This document shows, piece by piece, positions 1 to 13,833 of a stretch of 64,000 nt of DNA (position 1 is the stretch's first letter; the number at the start of each line of letters is the position of its first letter). The DNA is from Lanius collurio (Eukaryota; Chordata; Aves; Passeriformes; Laniidae), in contig JACBWW010000003.1 of NCBI GenBank assembly GCA_020086605.1, forward strand, positions 2,541,586 to 2,605,585, written 5' to 3'. The notes below the pieces were generated by a model that worked only from the letters and a program-made list of their open reading frames with translations, searched no databases and had not been told where the DNA came from. A program made the position numbers and the translations under genes.

Positions 1-3000
1 GTCTCTTAGATCTACTTGTAAATGCTGGACTGAAGCAATATATTTTGGGGGAGGGGAAGTAGCTATGTATTTTATGGCACTTTTTTTATTTTATTTTATT
101 TTTTGCCCCCACAAAAATACTGTGATACAAATCAAGCTTTGTGTTTAACTATGTTTGCTGTTAAGGTAGTACAACGTATGTGATTTATGTGGGGGCTGCA
201 GTCACAGGCCTACAGCTTCCTGTGGTCCAGCCTCCTCTCCATCCCAGTTCTGTAGTGCACCACTGGGATGGGTGGAGTGGAGTAGCAGGATGTTTGTGCA
301 GCTCTGTGTTATAGCAAACAAAAATACTGCTTTTTATAATGTAGTCTGAAAGCAGCTTCCTAGAGAAAGATATATATAGGGATGGCACTGTGAAAACTAA
401 GATAAGCCATTTCCAAACAAAACAACCTACAGCTCTTTTGATTTATATTCTTTGTAGCAAATATAAGTCACTTCCGTAAGCCCTGTAATCAAATAAAAAT
501 GTGTTCCCTCCTTTAACCCTTAAGGATATGTTCTTCTCTTGGTGTTCAGGGATTCCCCACACATCGAGACGAGAATAGACCCCTTCATTTTTAGTTGCAC
601 AAACACCATATGGCATGCATCTGGATCTCAGAAGATAACCATTTAAGATCTTCAAGACAGCTAAAGCATGCAAATAGAATAATGCACTTATTAATGGAGT
701 TGCAGTGAGCTGCTCACCAGAGACAGAAACTCTAGTGAACAAAAGTGTTTGACTCAATTTAGAAAAGCTCTGAACTCTCATACTTCTGTTGATTCTGTTT
801 AATGATTATTTTGATGGAATGGGATCTATATGAGGTCTTTTAACATACTTTCGCAAAGAAGAAAACTCCTCAGCAGTCATATACCATGGATCTCTATCTA
901 TACTCTGTGAAACCAGAAACAAAGTACTTTGTTCCTGTTAAATTTCTAGATAGAAGTCAATTGTTACCATAATCTACAATAAACCATCATATATTATTAT
1001 GTACCATGTGTTGGAACTGTATCTAGATGAAGTGACTTCATTTGTAAATGAAGACTCTTAAAGTAATGTATAATAAATTAAGCTGTAAGGTAACATAGGC
1101 AATTAAGGTGGCTTTTTCATTTTAAAAAGTGACACTGTTCCAGACCTCTCCTTTCACACAAGACATTGCTGTCCAGCCAGGTGCCACCACAGCAGCAGTG
1201 CGAGTTCAGTCGCACTGGAGGAAAACTGAGAAGCTGTGAGGCAGGCAGGAGGTTTGCTCTAGTGAGGTTTAGGTGCTCGGGTAGGACAGAGGTGCAGAGC
1301 CAGCCTGCTGCTGCTGCTGCTGCTGCCTCTGTGTGCTGGGAGCCACTTCCTAAACCTGCCACAAGTGATGCCGTCTCTTTTAAAGATGTGGCATAAAACA
1401 GCTTTGGGGAAGAGACGAGTACAGTACCCAGACTGCCCAAAATGTGGTCTGGTATGTGAAAATAATAATTGGAAAAATTAACAGCTTTATAAGCATTCAG
1501 CATTAGGTAGATCCTTTTCTCTCCTACAAGATCTATTGTTCATGGGAATCAGTATCCAGGGCCAGTATTTCTGCATAAACCAATGTCTTTCAGCAACATA
1601 AGATGTAAAAAACCAAAATTATTTATCAACAGTATTCCTGAAACATACTGCGTGTATCTTCAAGCTATCCTCCAACCAAAGTTGCTATCTATAGAATAAT
1701 TTATCAGCTTGCTTTAAGACTTTTATTGCAATCTAGTGTTGGATATGTACATAGTATATTCTAAATTATAGATATATAAATATATTGATATAATATCAAG
1801 ACAGATTTAAATCTTTCTTAAGTATTGGTTTGATTCTGTATTGCTTACCCGAGCGCTGGCCTCTGTATGAATAGAGCGTGTCTTAGCTTGTTTGCAGTAG
1901 AAATGTCTTTTTTCCTGTAAAACCTTCTGTCTCTTTAACTGGTCTCCACTGCAGTAACTAGATTTTCATTACCCAGTTCCATCTTCTAGCTTTTATTAAG
2001 ATTGATCTGCATTTTAGTTTTCCTATGTAACATCTGACTTTGGGTAGAAATGAACTTAGCCAGCAGCAATTGCTCCTTGTTTAAGGACAGTTCCCTAAAG
2101 GTATTTTTTACGAGAGGTTCATTCACAGACGCACCAGGACTGCCAAAGCCACGCCTGCTCTCTTCTTTTCACCAGTTTTGGGAAATGCAGGATGTGGCCT
2201 TCAGTGTATGTATTCAGAAGGTGCAGGTCTGCAAAGGAACAGTGTCAGATTGTCACCATGAACTTTTGTATGAAGGACCCACTTCCACATGCAATGTTGG
2301 TTTGGGAAATTGCCACTGCCATGGGACAGCTAATGGCTAACCTGATGAACTCCCACCATATGTGTTGGCACTAGTAGTAAATGGGAAACAGGGCAAATTA
2401 CTGCTACAGTCGTACCTGTGAGAGTAAATCAGATACAGGGAGTTGGAATGGCTGCTACCAACACCAGCATTTTGGCCTGTGGGATCTGTTCTCCATGCTG
2501 GTGCAAGAAAAAGGGGCTCAAACACCCTCCCATATCAGTAAGGATTTTTTTGGTTTTGTTGAATGCACAGTAGGCAAATTTGGAGTCACTGAAACACTGA
2601 ATCCTGCAATACCTTGCTATGGCCCTCCCTCCTAGAATAATACTAAGAAATCCAACTGTATAAACTGAGTTTTTCAAAACATACTAGAGCATCACATGTA
2701 GTTGAGGATGTACACTGGAGTTGATTCAGTGATCATGACATAAATCCCTCCGTGTGAGTAGATGCCAACAGCAAAAGGGTGCACTTCTCTCTGCTTAGAA
2801 AAGCCAAGAGTTACTCATCCATGAGTACAGATAAAGATGTCAGAGCAGGAAAATCAAAATTTCACCTCCCACAAAGGAGTCTGAATTTCATGCACTTGCC
2901 CTCCTTCCCTCCCAGATCCTCACAGAAGATGCTTTCCTTCCAACTTCCCAGCAAAAGGTCGCCAAGGTGTTTATGCTCCAAGAGCCCTCTTTTCTTTGTG

Positions 3001-4964
3001 GGGAAAAGAGGAGCTTGGTGCTCAAGCATTTCCCGCTCTCTTCCACCCTCCTCTCCCCAGCTCAGATCCGCTTCAGGTGCCCTTCAGACTCGCCATCAGG
3101 AGCAGTGCTTTGGGAAGCTCTAGCCCAGTGTCTTCATTCCGTACATAGCACTGGTTGATCCTTGCATTGTTGCATGAGGCAGGCAGTGCACTGGTGATTG
3201 CCTTTCTCTGACTATGAACAGCTATGGGGCTGTTACTCTCAAAACTGTGTCTAAGGTGACGAAAAGTGAGGCTCTTCTAAGCCCTGTGTGCGGTGACCAT
3301 GCTCCCCTCCCAGCCTGCAGCCTGGCTACAGTTGCTCTCCAAGCCTGCTCAGCCAGTCCCCAACAGGGACCAGCACAAACCCTGTGCTGGGAAGCCTCCC
3401 TGGGCCTGATGGGGTGTGAAAGCACCAAGCCCTCTGCATGGCCAGCCAGCAGCTTGCTGGCACTTCACTCTGGAAGCAAGGAGCTGCTACAGCTCCTCAG
3501 CTCACCTCAGGAGAAAACCCAGGAACCTGACAAGTTAGTACTTGCCAAAAAGACAACCCCAAACTTACTAGGAATACATGTACAACTGTAGCTAGCAAAG
3601 GTTTTCTAACCCACAGTCCTATATTTTTATGGTAGGCTGCCATAGCTCCCTGCTGGTCACCTGCAAAAAGCATCCTGAAATTGGTATTTGTGTTATTTGC
3701 CAATCCAAAAGCCAGTGCACAAGCTGCAACAAGCAAATGTCAAAGGGAGGATTTGTCTAGGCAAAAAATGTTGGCATATGAAAAAAAACAATGTGTCCTT
3801 GGAATTACTGTATTTTAATGTCTAAAAATGTACAGAAAAGCAGAACTATGTGGGCCAAACTCATCTTGCCTGCTGATGGGTGGCATTAGATTAAAGCCAA
3901 GGTGGCTTGATTCCTACATCCTCCAAAGAGCCCATCACTGCCTTGGGCTCGGAGGTTGGGTCAGTCTCAAAGTTTCTGGTGCTGGCGGGGTCTGTCTGAG
4001 GATGTGTCTGCTGTATCCGTGTAGTACCTTGTCTGTCAGCTGGAAAGCTTTGTCATGTTCACTGTAACCACTGCCACAAGCTCAGAAAGGATACCACTGC
4101 TGTGGAAGCCGGGGTGTTCTTCAGTGTTCCTTTTTACTAATTTACTTAAAATTAGGTTGCATAAATATTTTGTTGTGATATAAAAAAAAGTCTGGGGAAA
4201 GTACTGGCTAATCTGATTTGTTTTATATGAAAAATGCACACTGACCTCACAGTGAATGAAATGAAAAACTAACTCACTTAAAATAAAAACCAAACCAAAC
4301 CAACCAAAACTTTATGCCTTAAATGGGAGCAGCAGACTGTTGCTCAGTCTCCTCTCATCCTAGCAAAATGACAAAGGGTACTATTTATGTCACAAAACTG
4401 ACAAACTGAAAAAATTACGAAAACCCCCCGCGTCCCCCTTTCAAAAATACCCTAATTTTGAAAAGCAAAATTCACCATATCAGTGCTGGAGAGTAAACTT
4501 CATAGTTATTTTAAGTTTTTTTTTAAGTTTCGTTTTTTCCATCTTTTTGCCATTACCTGCATTCCTTAGATTTCTTTTTTTCATATGTAAAATGAACTAG
4601 CAACACCCCCCATACCCTCTTCTTTTTCCTTTTTTTTTTCTGTTCTGAAAGAACTTTTGAGTCTCAGTAATGTTTTCCCCATCGAATCATGGAAATCCCT
4701 TTTGTTATTTCTCTTCTTTAACACATAACATGTTCCTCCTTTGACCCTCATTTTCCCTTTTTTTCTCTCTCTCCCCCTTCTCCCTCCCACTCGTCTGTCC
4801 CCCTCGTCCACCGATCTAATCCCGGATCCTGCCCTTTCGTGGTTGCTGTCCTTCCCTCCCTTCTTCCCTCCCTTCCTCCTCCTCCTCCTCCTCCTTCTCC
4901 CGGCCCCACCACCCTGGCTGAACCCTCCCAACCTGTTTGTTCCTCTTCCTCTCTTCGTTTGCAG
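1..4964 (+). other. Probable intron or upstream sequence of the plus-strand gene; no exon recognised
   Basis: No convincing coding exon is visible here on either strand. Open frames are short, lack conserved composition and are not flanked by coherent splice sites. A (CTG)n run lies at 1305-1326 and a long pyrimidine-rich stretch at about 4740-4964, which includes a (CCT)n run at 4873-4895. That stretch ends in a good splice acceptor at 4961-4964. I therefore read at least the last part as the terminal intron of the gene whose last exon starts at 4965. Confidence 0.45.
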
Positions 4965-5313
4965 CTTAGAGATGGCTAAAGTCAGCACCCAGACCGCTTC
5001 CGTCACGACCCCTGTTGACCTCAACATGAACCTCTCTCAGTCTGCCACCCCTACCTCCACCCCCACCTCCATGGCCGTGCTGGCGGCCGCCTCCGCCGCT
5101 ACCGTCAGTACCCCCCCTCCCCTACCAACTCTGCCAACCACCCACTATGCCGTTCCTGTCTCCAGTCTGCTTGGCATGAAAACTGTCCCACTCCTGGCAC
5201 TAAATGCCGCGGCCGCCGCGGGGGCCACGGGGAGTTTGTCCGCTTACACTGCCAAAATTCCTTCGACGAGTGGGGTTAAGAAATCTGACCGCCAGAAGTT
5301 TGCTCCATATTGA
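4965..5313 (+). CDS. Last coding exon of an unidentified gene (115 C-terminal residues, A/P/S/T-rich, ends KFAPY)
   Basis: A strong acceptor (pyrimidine tract then TTTGCAG at 4958-4964) opens an exon whose first base completes a split codon. The frame then runs LEMAKVSTQTASV to a TGA at 5311-5313. The peptide is low in complexity: Ser/Thr/Pro stretches, an Ala-rich segment after SLLGMKTVPLLALN, then a basic tail SDRQKFAPY. That tail resembles the C-terminal PY-type nuclear import signals of RNA-binding proteins such as the RBFOX and CELF families, which suggests a nuclear protein; this is inference only. An open frame continues upstream to 4741, but it reads through the pyrimidine tract and is not taken as coding. 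I do not recognise the gene. Its upstream exons are outside the window or not visible. Confidence 0.6.
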
Positions 5314-6970
5314 AGGGATGAGACACAATGCAAGCTTTGCCAGCTCTGCCAAGAGTCTGTGGTAGCTCCTAGTTATCAAGGAAACAATACGGCATCTTTT
5401 ATTTTCTGTTCAATTGCTAGTGTTAACTGTTGCCGACTCAAGTCGTCTTCCGCTCTCCATAACACCTAACACCAGGCACCACCAACTAGTTCCAACAGCC
5501 AGCAGGTGCCAGCCGGGGCTCTTTCTCCCCGGACGCCGTCCCTCCGACGGGGCTGCGGCCAGGGCTGGCCCTCGGAGCCCCACAGCAAGGCAGGGCTGGA
5601 CAGATCCCATCCCTTTACCAAGCGCTTCAGGACGTTCAGATTAACTAAAACCAGGCAGGTAATTGCAGCCAAGAGAGCTGGGGAATGGAGTGGCTGGTTG
5701 CCAGCTGTTGGAACTAGTTCTTAACTGCATTTTCTGTTTGTCCATCCACCTTCTTTTTAATTTCTGTTGCATAACTCAGTAATGCAATACTGTTTTCCTC
5801 ACCGCTTCCAAATCCAGACTCCCATTAGCCCACCATGTTCATCCACTTTGCACTCCTTGGACACAAAGCTTTAACAATTGAACTGTATTCAGTGCATTTT
5901 AATATAAACTAAAAACACAATGCAAATGCAATACTTTTTAAAACATGGTATTTCAAAGTGTGTTATTGTATAGGGCTAAGTACTATCTCAGTATTTTGTG
6001 TCATTTCTGTATTCTGTGGGCTTTTCTTCACCTTAGCACCTTTGCACTAAGTTTTGTCACTGTAACCATTTGTAGTACTGCCATTGTTACAATTTGCACT
6101 TAACCAAATGGGGTTTTTAGTTGGTTTTGTTGGGGTTTTTTTGGTTTTGTGTTTGGCTTTTTGTTTGTTTGTGGCTTCCTTTTTTTTTTATTTTTCTTTT
6201 TGGGTTTTGTTTTTTTTTCGTTGTATATAATGAAGGAAAAACTGGGAATAATGTCAAGGTACCACAGCGATTTAAAAGCTCTAGAAAACTGCTGTAAAAT
6301 TGTTCTGGACTATTGTAACTGTTTCAAAAACTGACATTTAAGGAAAAAAAAAAAAAAAAAAACCACCAAACTCTTTGTGAGAAAACTTGCCTGCACTGAA
6401 ATGCTGTTCTATGCTGGTTGTACTCAAGTGGTATTTTTTTAATAGTGAGAAGATTTTTTTTTTTCTTTTTCTTTTTTTTTTTTTGCCTTTTTTTTTTCTT
6501 TTCCTCATTTTTGTTCCTACATTTTAGGCTGTCTTCAGAAGTTACTGGCCTGGGGGCTCTGTAATGTATCTCATCATGCCCTAGTGCATTAGCCACCAGA
6601 CAGGACTTTTCCAAAGCCCCATGAGACAATGCTTTCTATGGACTAATCTACAGAGGAGTTTCTGCCATTTCTAACTTTCTTATTATTCTGAGACATCAAA
6701 AGAAAATACTTCCTTTACTCTTTAAGCAACTGTGCTTCCTAACTCTTGTGTTGCTTTCATTACTGTTCCAGTTTTAACACTGTTGTGGCTCATAACATAA
6801 AGCAAAGACAAGTTATTTTCGGGGGTTAATCTTCATTGATGTTCATGCTTTGGCTAATCTGTATAAAAAGCATGGGCCGTTAGTGTTCTAAACCACTGTA
6901 TTCAGCTAGAGACTCGACAGTAAGTTAAATGAGACGTTTTTATAAATAAATCTTTTTCCTGATTAAAAAC
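5314..6970 (+). other. 3' UTR of the unidentified plus-strand gene
   Basis: Sequence after the stop is U-rich and A-rich with no coding potential. It contains long T runs at 6120-6210 and 6450-6500, an A run near 6341-6361, and a Pumilio-type element TGTATATA near 6222. It ends near the AATAAA at 6945-6950, which is followed by an A-rich cleavage region. A 1.6-1.7 kb 3' UTR is the simplest reading. No splice sites are needed to explain it. Confidence 0.5.
6945..6950 (+). terminator. Poly(A) signal AATAAA
   Basis: A canonical AATAAA sits 1.63 kb after the stop codon at 5313. Cleavage is expected around 6962-6975. It is the best candidate for the 3' end of the plus-strand gene. Confidence 0.5.
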
Positions 6971-6975
6971 AACAA

Positions 6976-9900
6976 AAAAAAAAGACGTGGTAGCTTTGTG
7001 CATACAACTGTTGTGTTGTTTAAACTTTGTTCTTTGTAACTGAGTTGCTAACTTGTCATTGAAGAAGCATTATTTTATGGATTGTCAAACTAAGATCACA
7101 GACAAATTGCTTGTTTTCAATTAATGATTAAAGGTTTCATATCATCACGCTTAAGGTCCCAGTGCTCATTGGGAAACAGTGTAACATCTGTGCAAGACTG
7201 GCAGCCTTAGTAAGGATATTAGCCCGTTGTCAGGGATGATAAATCTCTTCAGGACTAGATGGAGCCAGATTGTGCAATTAGTAGAATAAGCAGTATTTCT
7301 GTAAAACTTGATTTGGTTTTTAACAAAGCTGCTCTTTGAGAATTTCCCACGCTGCATAGAAAAGATAAATTTGGCTTCATGTTACAAGCAGCCACTGATT
7401 TGTATCCGTGGTCTCTTCCCAGACTGATTTATAGATCAGATACTGGGGAAAGTTAAACAAGAACAAAAGAATGAACTCGGATACTGAGTACAGTATTGCT
7501 AAGGCCCTTTGTACTTCCCCATTCCCAGCAGCACTGCCCTGTGGCAAGACTTCTAGTCAGCACCTTCCACCCTGCCAGGAGCCAGCCCAGCAGCTGGGGG
7601 GAGCTCGGCAGTGTGCAGTAAGAGAGGGAATGGAGAGCTGAGCAGGCCCAGGTGCTGCTTCCTCCTGCCCTGGCATTCTGCTCCAGCTGTTCAGACACTC
7701 CTCTGGATGTGCTGAAGCACTGCAGATACAGCCTCGAGTTCTCTTTTCACACACAAGGAAAAGGAAGGGGCTGGCCCCGAGCTGTTGCTGCATTACAGCA
7801 CCCCTGGCTGTGCTCTGGCCTCCTCTCGGGGCACTGGCAGTACTGTCACCTGTACAGCTCTGGCCTCATGAGAAAGCAGCTTTTTGGCAGTAGCATCCTT
7901 AATGGCACAAGACTGAGTGTACAACCTCCATCTCCCTACTCTGTTAAAGGTCTCGACCTACCTTCATGTATTTAGCTTGGGGTCCTGCTTCCCCTCCCTG
8001 CCCCCGCTGAGCTTTGGGGCAGACCATGATTATTGTCCGTGGTCTCCAGGGAATAGACAGCTCTCGAGTCTGAGCCTGGAATCAGGGCACGACCAAGACA
8101 TGCATACAGGCTTGGAGACCTGTAGAAATCAACGGCTTTTTCAATACAGACACAGCCACAGAACAATCCCTGATGATGACAGGTGCCAGGGGACATTACA
8201 GAACAGCTCACTGCACCCCAGCACCCAGGAGGCCTTACCCAGTGTTGGCAATCAGCTATTCCAACCCTTAGAAAAACTATGGGCTGTAGTACTAACTGAT
8301 AGAATTCTCTGTTATTATTACTTAAAATATATTTTTATTACTTAAAGTGTATTTAACTCCTCATTCTTGAAAGGAGAGCTGAAGCTGCTGTCACAGCAGA
8401 GACCTCCCTAAGTCTTCATTTCTTCAACAGCAAAAGCTATTTCTGTGGCTAGCCTGGCTAGTGTAAGTGAAAAATAAAAAAGAGAACATTATTACAGCTC
8501 AAGTAAGTGGGTCAAAGCTTTGCTCTCCCAGTAAAGCTGCCAGGCTAAGGGCAGCAGCAGCTCTGGGGTGTATAGTATCTTTCACATCAATAATTCACAT
8601 GTGCCTTACAGAATCAAAAGATGTAAACAAACTAGTGCAGGAGCACGTTTTTCTGAGGAATGAGGAGAGGTATAATGAAGACACGTGGACAAAGAAGGAA
8701 GTCTTCTGAGAGAGTTTTTGCAAAAATACAGGCAGAAATGTGATAAAATCTAAGCTTATTGTAATTTCATTATTTTAGTTGGAAAATATTTCTGAATGGC
8801 AAGAAAAAGCCCCTGAATAGCTTTAATATACAAAACAGACAAACAAAGCAAGAGGTGGTCAAGAAAAAAGGGGGGAGAAAGGTAAAGAATAATACTATCA
8901 GAGACAGAAAAGTAAACCACTCATGCCCAAAGGTAGATAAGAGGAAGCATGCGCTCTCTGTGAAAAGGTCACTGCTCACACAACTGTGAGTTTCCAGATG
9001 AAAGACAGCACAAGTTCCACAGCTTTTGCATCATCAAATTGGAATTAGGTTTCTGGAAACAAATGAATTCAAACAGCTCTGTTGTGTTTCTCAAGTGAAG
9101 AAACATTGACAGCATGAATGCTGGCTGAACAGTCAACCAGAAGGAAAATAAACAAAGTTAGTCCTCTGCTAATACACAGAGTGCTTTCTGTTCTCAGGCA
9201 TAGCCAGAAGGCATCCATGGGCCCCAAGGTTCACATTTGTGCCAGTCAAGCTCCTAGAAAGCAGCACAGTCTCACTGGTGCCATGAACAGAGGCACCTGG
9301 TAAGTGCCTCAGCCTCAGAAGGCTGCACAGGCAAGGTGCTGTTTGTTGGGTTTCACAAGACAGTCTGAAAATCCATTTTCTTCCAAAGCTTTAATATCAG
9401 CTGAATGTATTTCAGCACTATTTGTATTCTTGGGACAGGACCTTCCCCTTCTGGAGTGAGTGTCATGATTATCTAAAGGAAAGTCACAATGCTCACTGAT
9501 CCAGTGGTTCAACAGTGGCACAGCTTCTGCCGGGAAGACTGTCATTGTCAGGCTGCTCAACTGGGTGACACAAAGTGTGTGTTCAAAGGACAGCATCCAA
9601 AGGAGCAGTGTGAACAGAGATCTCTTCTATCCTCTGTATTTGCTGCAGCCACCAATGCTGCAAGGCTTTCGTGCCTCCACTGTATTTCTGGAAGAAAGAC
9701 CTGGTTTAGATGTCTGCACAAAGGAACTGCTTGCATTTGTTTTCCTAGCTCTCAGGCCAGGATGATCCTAACTGAACTGATGAACAGAAGATCAAATGAA
9801 GACAGATACTGAAAAACTGCTTCACACTTGAAATTTCCATCTCTTGGCCTGAGCAACGCTCTAGGGATGTAAGTACACACTGCCTTTCTTGGCACTAAAG

Positions 9901-12900
9901 TGTACTTATTTTCCTTGGTTCCAGGAAGGAATGCAATAATGTTGATAAAATCAGTTTCTACATCACACCCCGTGTCCTGTCACCCTACAGACTGGCACGT
10001 GTCTTAAGACAGCAGCTGAAGTTAGAGTCAAATTCATTTAATGGTACCTAACAAAAGTTATCTAACAAATTCCTGCAACATTACATACTCGCACAGCGGT
10101 TTCTTATGACAGCTACAACAGCATTCATGCAGGCTGAATGTCTGATTTTTCAAGGGCAACCTTTATGGATGATCAGAAAAGAGTATTTTTAAGTGCTGAA
10201 AATATTTCAGTAATATGGCTTTTCTCATTTCTAGCTTAGTGTTTTTAAGATGATAAAATGCAGAGAATTTAATTATAGATTAGGCATGGCATGTAATAAG
10301 CAAGGTTCGTCTCCCAAATTTATTGGCAGGGGGCCAGGCCAAAGCTAATGTTAATGTTCTTTTTAGTCAGTATTTGCAATTTGAAGCAAATTTTAAAATT
10401 AAATACTGTAGTAGAGGAAAAACATGTTAGCAAATGAGAACATTGTTTGGTTTGTTGTTATTTGGATTTGTTGGTTTTGTAGTCAGTTTTGGGGTTCTCT
10501 GTACCAAATACAGACCTTGTTCCACATCTAAGGCATGAGAGCAGCAGCTTACTTCTTCGAGGGCAGGAGAGAAGTTAAGCACAGCAATGACCATTTGTAA
10601 CTGCCAGCCTTGCCAGAGGAGCACTAGCTACCAGCAGCTGTAGCTGTGGTGAGCTGCTCCCTGCAGAGCTGCTCCCTGGAACTCCATTTCAAACATGCAA
10701 CACACACTCTGCCCCTGGAAATCACTTACCAGCTCCAAAACCACCGAGCTGGGGAATCTCAACTACTGTTTGGTGGCATGAAATTCCACAGTTAAGTTTG
10801 GACAGCACTTTCCATTATTATACCAGTAAATAAGGATTACAAACGTCTTCCTCCCTAAATCGGATACTTCAGTTTTCTGCAAGTCCTGGAGATCAGAGAA
10901 TTAAAATAGTCTTCCTAATTCCAATTAAAATTTCATTTTTAATAGTGGCTATTGATGGAGCTAGTTATTAGGATTATTTTTATCTTTCTTGTTAAAAAAT
11001 AGAATTCAACAGAGTTAAGAAGTGAGAAAAATTAAGGAAGTACATATTTTTAAAAACTATCATTTCCACTGGTTAATAACCTAGCTGAATAGCTCACCAG
11101 AAGTTTATAAAATTGTTTTCTAAAACTGAAAACATACTTAAGATTACAAACTAATTATCCCTGTGTTTAAGATACAGGAGATTACCTACTTTGATAAATT
11201 AGCTTGACTACTGAGTGAGGGTAGGATATTTCCCTCTTCTCCCTTATAGCCATGCTACTTTCATTGCTAAAAAGCAGGACGATTTCTTGCCCTCTTGACA
11301 CAACAGCATAAGCACATCAGTGGTCACAAGGGACGAAGTCACTCCCATCATCTTCACAAAGCTCTCTAAAAGCTTTGCTTCAAATGCTGAAGAAAGGTAC
11401 AGTTGTATGCTGTAAGCTGTGAAACTTGGATGCAACACTATTTAGAGATCTGTGAGATTCCTCCAAGGAAAAGAGCACCAACTCCTAAACAAGACATGAG
11501 CAAGAGGGATGGATGCTGTCACTTCCCCAGCAATGCACACACCCACTGGCTGGTCCATCTTTGCCTTTCCAGCAAGTTATGCAAGGATAACGAGTAGGAT
11601 GATGAGTGATCTGGTGTTTATTCCTGCCATCTCTTCCTAACAACAAAGGGCTGTGCTGGTTTGGATTTGAATGTTCAAGCTCCCTGCACTGTAACTAAAC
11701 TCACTGCCTTCGGCTTCTTACCACAAGATACCTCTAAAGATGAAGGCAACTGGACTAAAGCAGCTGAACTGTTTCAATGCTCAGTTAATTTCCTACTCAT
11801 CCACAGCTGAAACCATGATTTACATATTTATGTACAAGATGAAAGTAAAATTACAGAAAAACATACAAAATGGAAGTGTAATTTATAAACTCAGAGATGA
11901 GCATTTCTATACTGTCAAAACATGTATGTCCATGATGCTCAGTGTAACCTGACATTAATCACATCTGTTTCTCTGATATTAAGCCAAATGCAGAGTGGTT
12001 CTGAAGTTCAGTGTGCTTTGGTGAGTGGGGTCAGTGGAAAGCAAAGATAAAACAGAACAATTACAAACTTAGCTTAGCTCTTTTCAGGGGGAAACTGGGG
12101 GAGTGTCTTCTGTTTGTCTGGAAGAAGACTGTCCAGTTAATAATGCACCACCCTTTCAGCTGGAAGTTCTCTTTCCAGGGATAAATGAATCTAGAGATCT
12201 CCCACTGCAGCATGACAAGCACCTTAGACATTGATATGACATCAAATGTTTCATGCTATACAAAGAAATTTTTTCAGTTTTGGTCCAGCTAAGTTTTCTC
12301 CAACTTGTCCAAACATTCATTTATTTCAGTGTTCTCGGAACACTTATTCTGTATTTCAGTACACCTCTGAATGTTGCTATCTCAAAGACAGTCCTAATTC
12401 ATTTAAGACTGCAGTGTCACATCAAACATTTTAGCAGCAACAGCTACTTACTGTTACTAAATTAGCCCAAACCCAATGGCTGTAAGCCAGCACATGTGAG
12501 CAGGCACATGTGGATGCCATAACCTGCTAAGGACCATTGCTTGAATTTTGACTGCTTTATAAATAGGAAGAGCTGAACCCAAGGATCATGGAAATTGAGA
12601 GTGATAAAAAAGCATCTCACTATAAGGAAAGGGCTTCTGCCATATCAAATCTTTTCCCCAAACCAGGCAAATCCAACATCTAAGTTTAGTTTCAATCTTT
12701 ATTGCTTGGTTAATAACCACCTCCGAGGCAAGTAACTGGAATGCTTTCATAAACGCAAAGCTTGTTTTCTTCTTTTAAAATTTCAATTTTAAATCTAGAA
12801 TCTTAAAAAAAAAATAAGGTTAACCTGTTCTTCACAACTTTACTTTTTGATATCAATCAAGCCACATCTCTCTCCTATTTTTAAAAAGTCCTCAACAAAT

Positions 12901-13380
12901 TTGAAATATTTGAAGATTTGCAAAAGTAAAAAAAATTAAAATAGACACTTACCAAAGGCACTTCTGCTGCCCATGTCCCAGTCTTGTCAAGTTTGTTGGT
13001 TCTTGGTTTTACTTAATCTGTGTTTATCAGAAACAGAATCAATTTTAGATGCTTTCTGTGCCTAAGATGGTATTTTAAGAAAATTTCCAGTATTTGCAGC
13101 TCTTATTTTACCTCCTCAGTTTCCAGTGCAGGCATTTTGTCACCTTTTCTTTTAGTGATGCAGATGTGTAACCACTGTGTTCTCATTCCTCTGGTTCAAG
13201 AAATGTGAGGTATGCTATATGATGGCTGCACTAAGCAAAACAGACTATAAAGAAAAATATTCAGCAGTGCTGTGGCACATCACAGGATATTTACAATGTG
13301 GAGAAGCTGTAGCTCAGCATTTCTGAGCTTAGTCCTTAAATGCACAGAGAAACTGTAACAGAACCTGAAAAAAAATGTAC
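6976..13380. other. Intergenic, no gene recognised
   Basis: This stretch lies between the converging 3' ends of the plus-strand gene and ZNF830. Open frames are all below about 145 codons and show no recognisable domain or splice-consistent neighbours. Composition is moderately AT-rich, with a slightly GC-richer patch at 7500-8250. I see no diagnostic repeat. Confidence 0.5.
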
Positions 13381-13383
13381 ATA

Positions 13384-13833
13384 TTTTATTGGGAGCTGGG
13401 GCAATGGACAGAAGGGCATTTAAAAAATTTAAGAAAACATAAATGTACAATATTTTCCTCTCCCTAAACCCCGTTTGAGAAAACTTAGTAGAGTATGCAA
13501 GTCCTTTACTTCTACAGCCAATAAGCCAAGTCTTCAAAATTACCAAACTGAGCTAATACTTCCAAAAGCTTAGTCTTTACAGATTTATTAATCCCATTAA
13601 AATACTTCTGGTAGGAAACCAATCATTTTAATAGGAAAGGTGCGCTCAGTATTGTAAAATATTTGCAATATACAGTTTTTACAACAAGTAATACACTACT
13701 GTAGATCTACAATTTTTTTTTAATTTCTTTAACTCACGATCCTCTTTGAATAAATACTTAACAAAAGAATCTCCGTTCTAACAATGAAAGAAACACCACA
13801 GATAAAAAGAGTATCAAACATGTTGCAGAAATG
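13384..13833 (-). other. ZNF830: Probable ZNF830 3' UTR with two poly(A) signals
   Basis: Downstream of the ZNF830 stop (minus strand), AATAAA occurs at 13584-13589 and again at 13385-13390 (both read as TTTATT on plus). Either could end the transcript, giving a 3' UTR of about 260 or 460 nt. Nothing further downstream looks like transcribed sequence. Confidence 0.5.

Noticed and set aside
1166..1396. Open frame with a poly-Ala run
   Set aside because: It is made by a (CTG)n repeat and has no splice sites or conserved sequence.
4741..4964. Upstream extension of the 4965-5313 exon frame
   Set aside because: It is a pyrimidine tract ending in a splice acceptor, so it is intron that happens to stay open.
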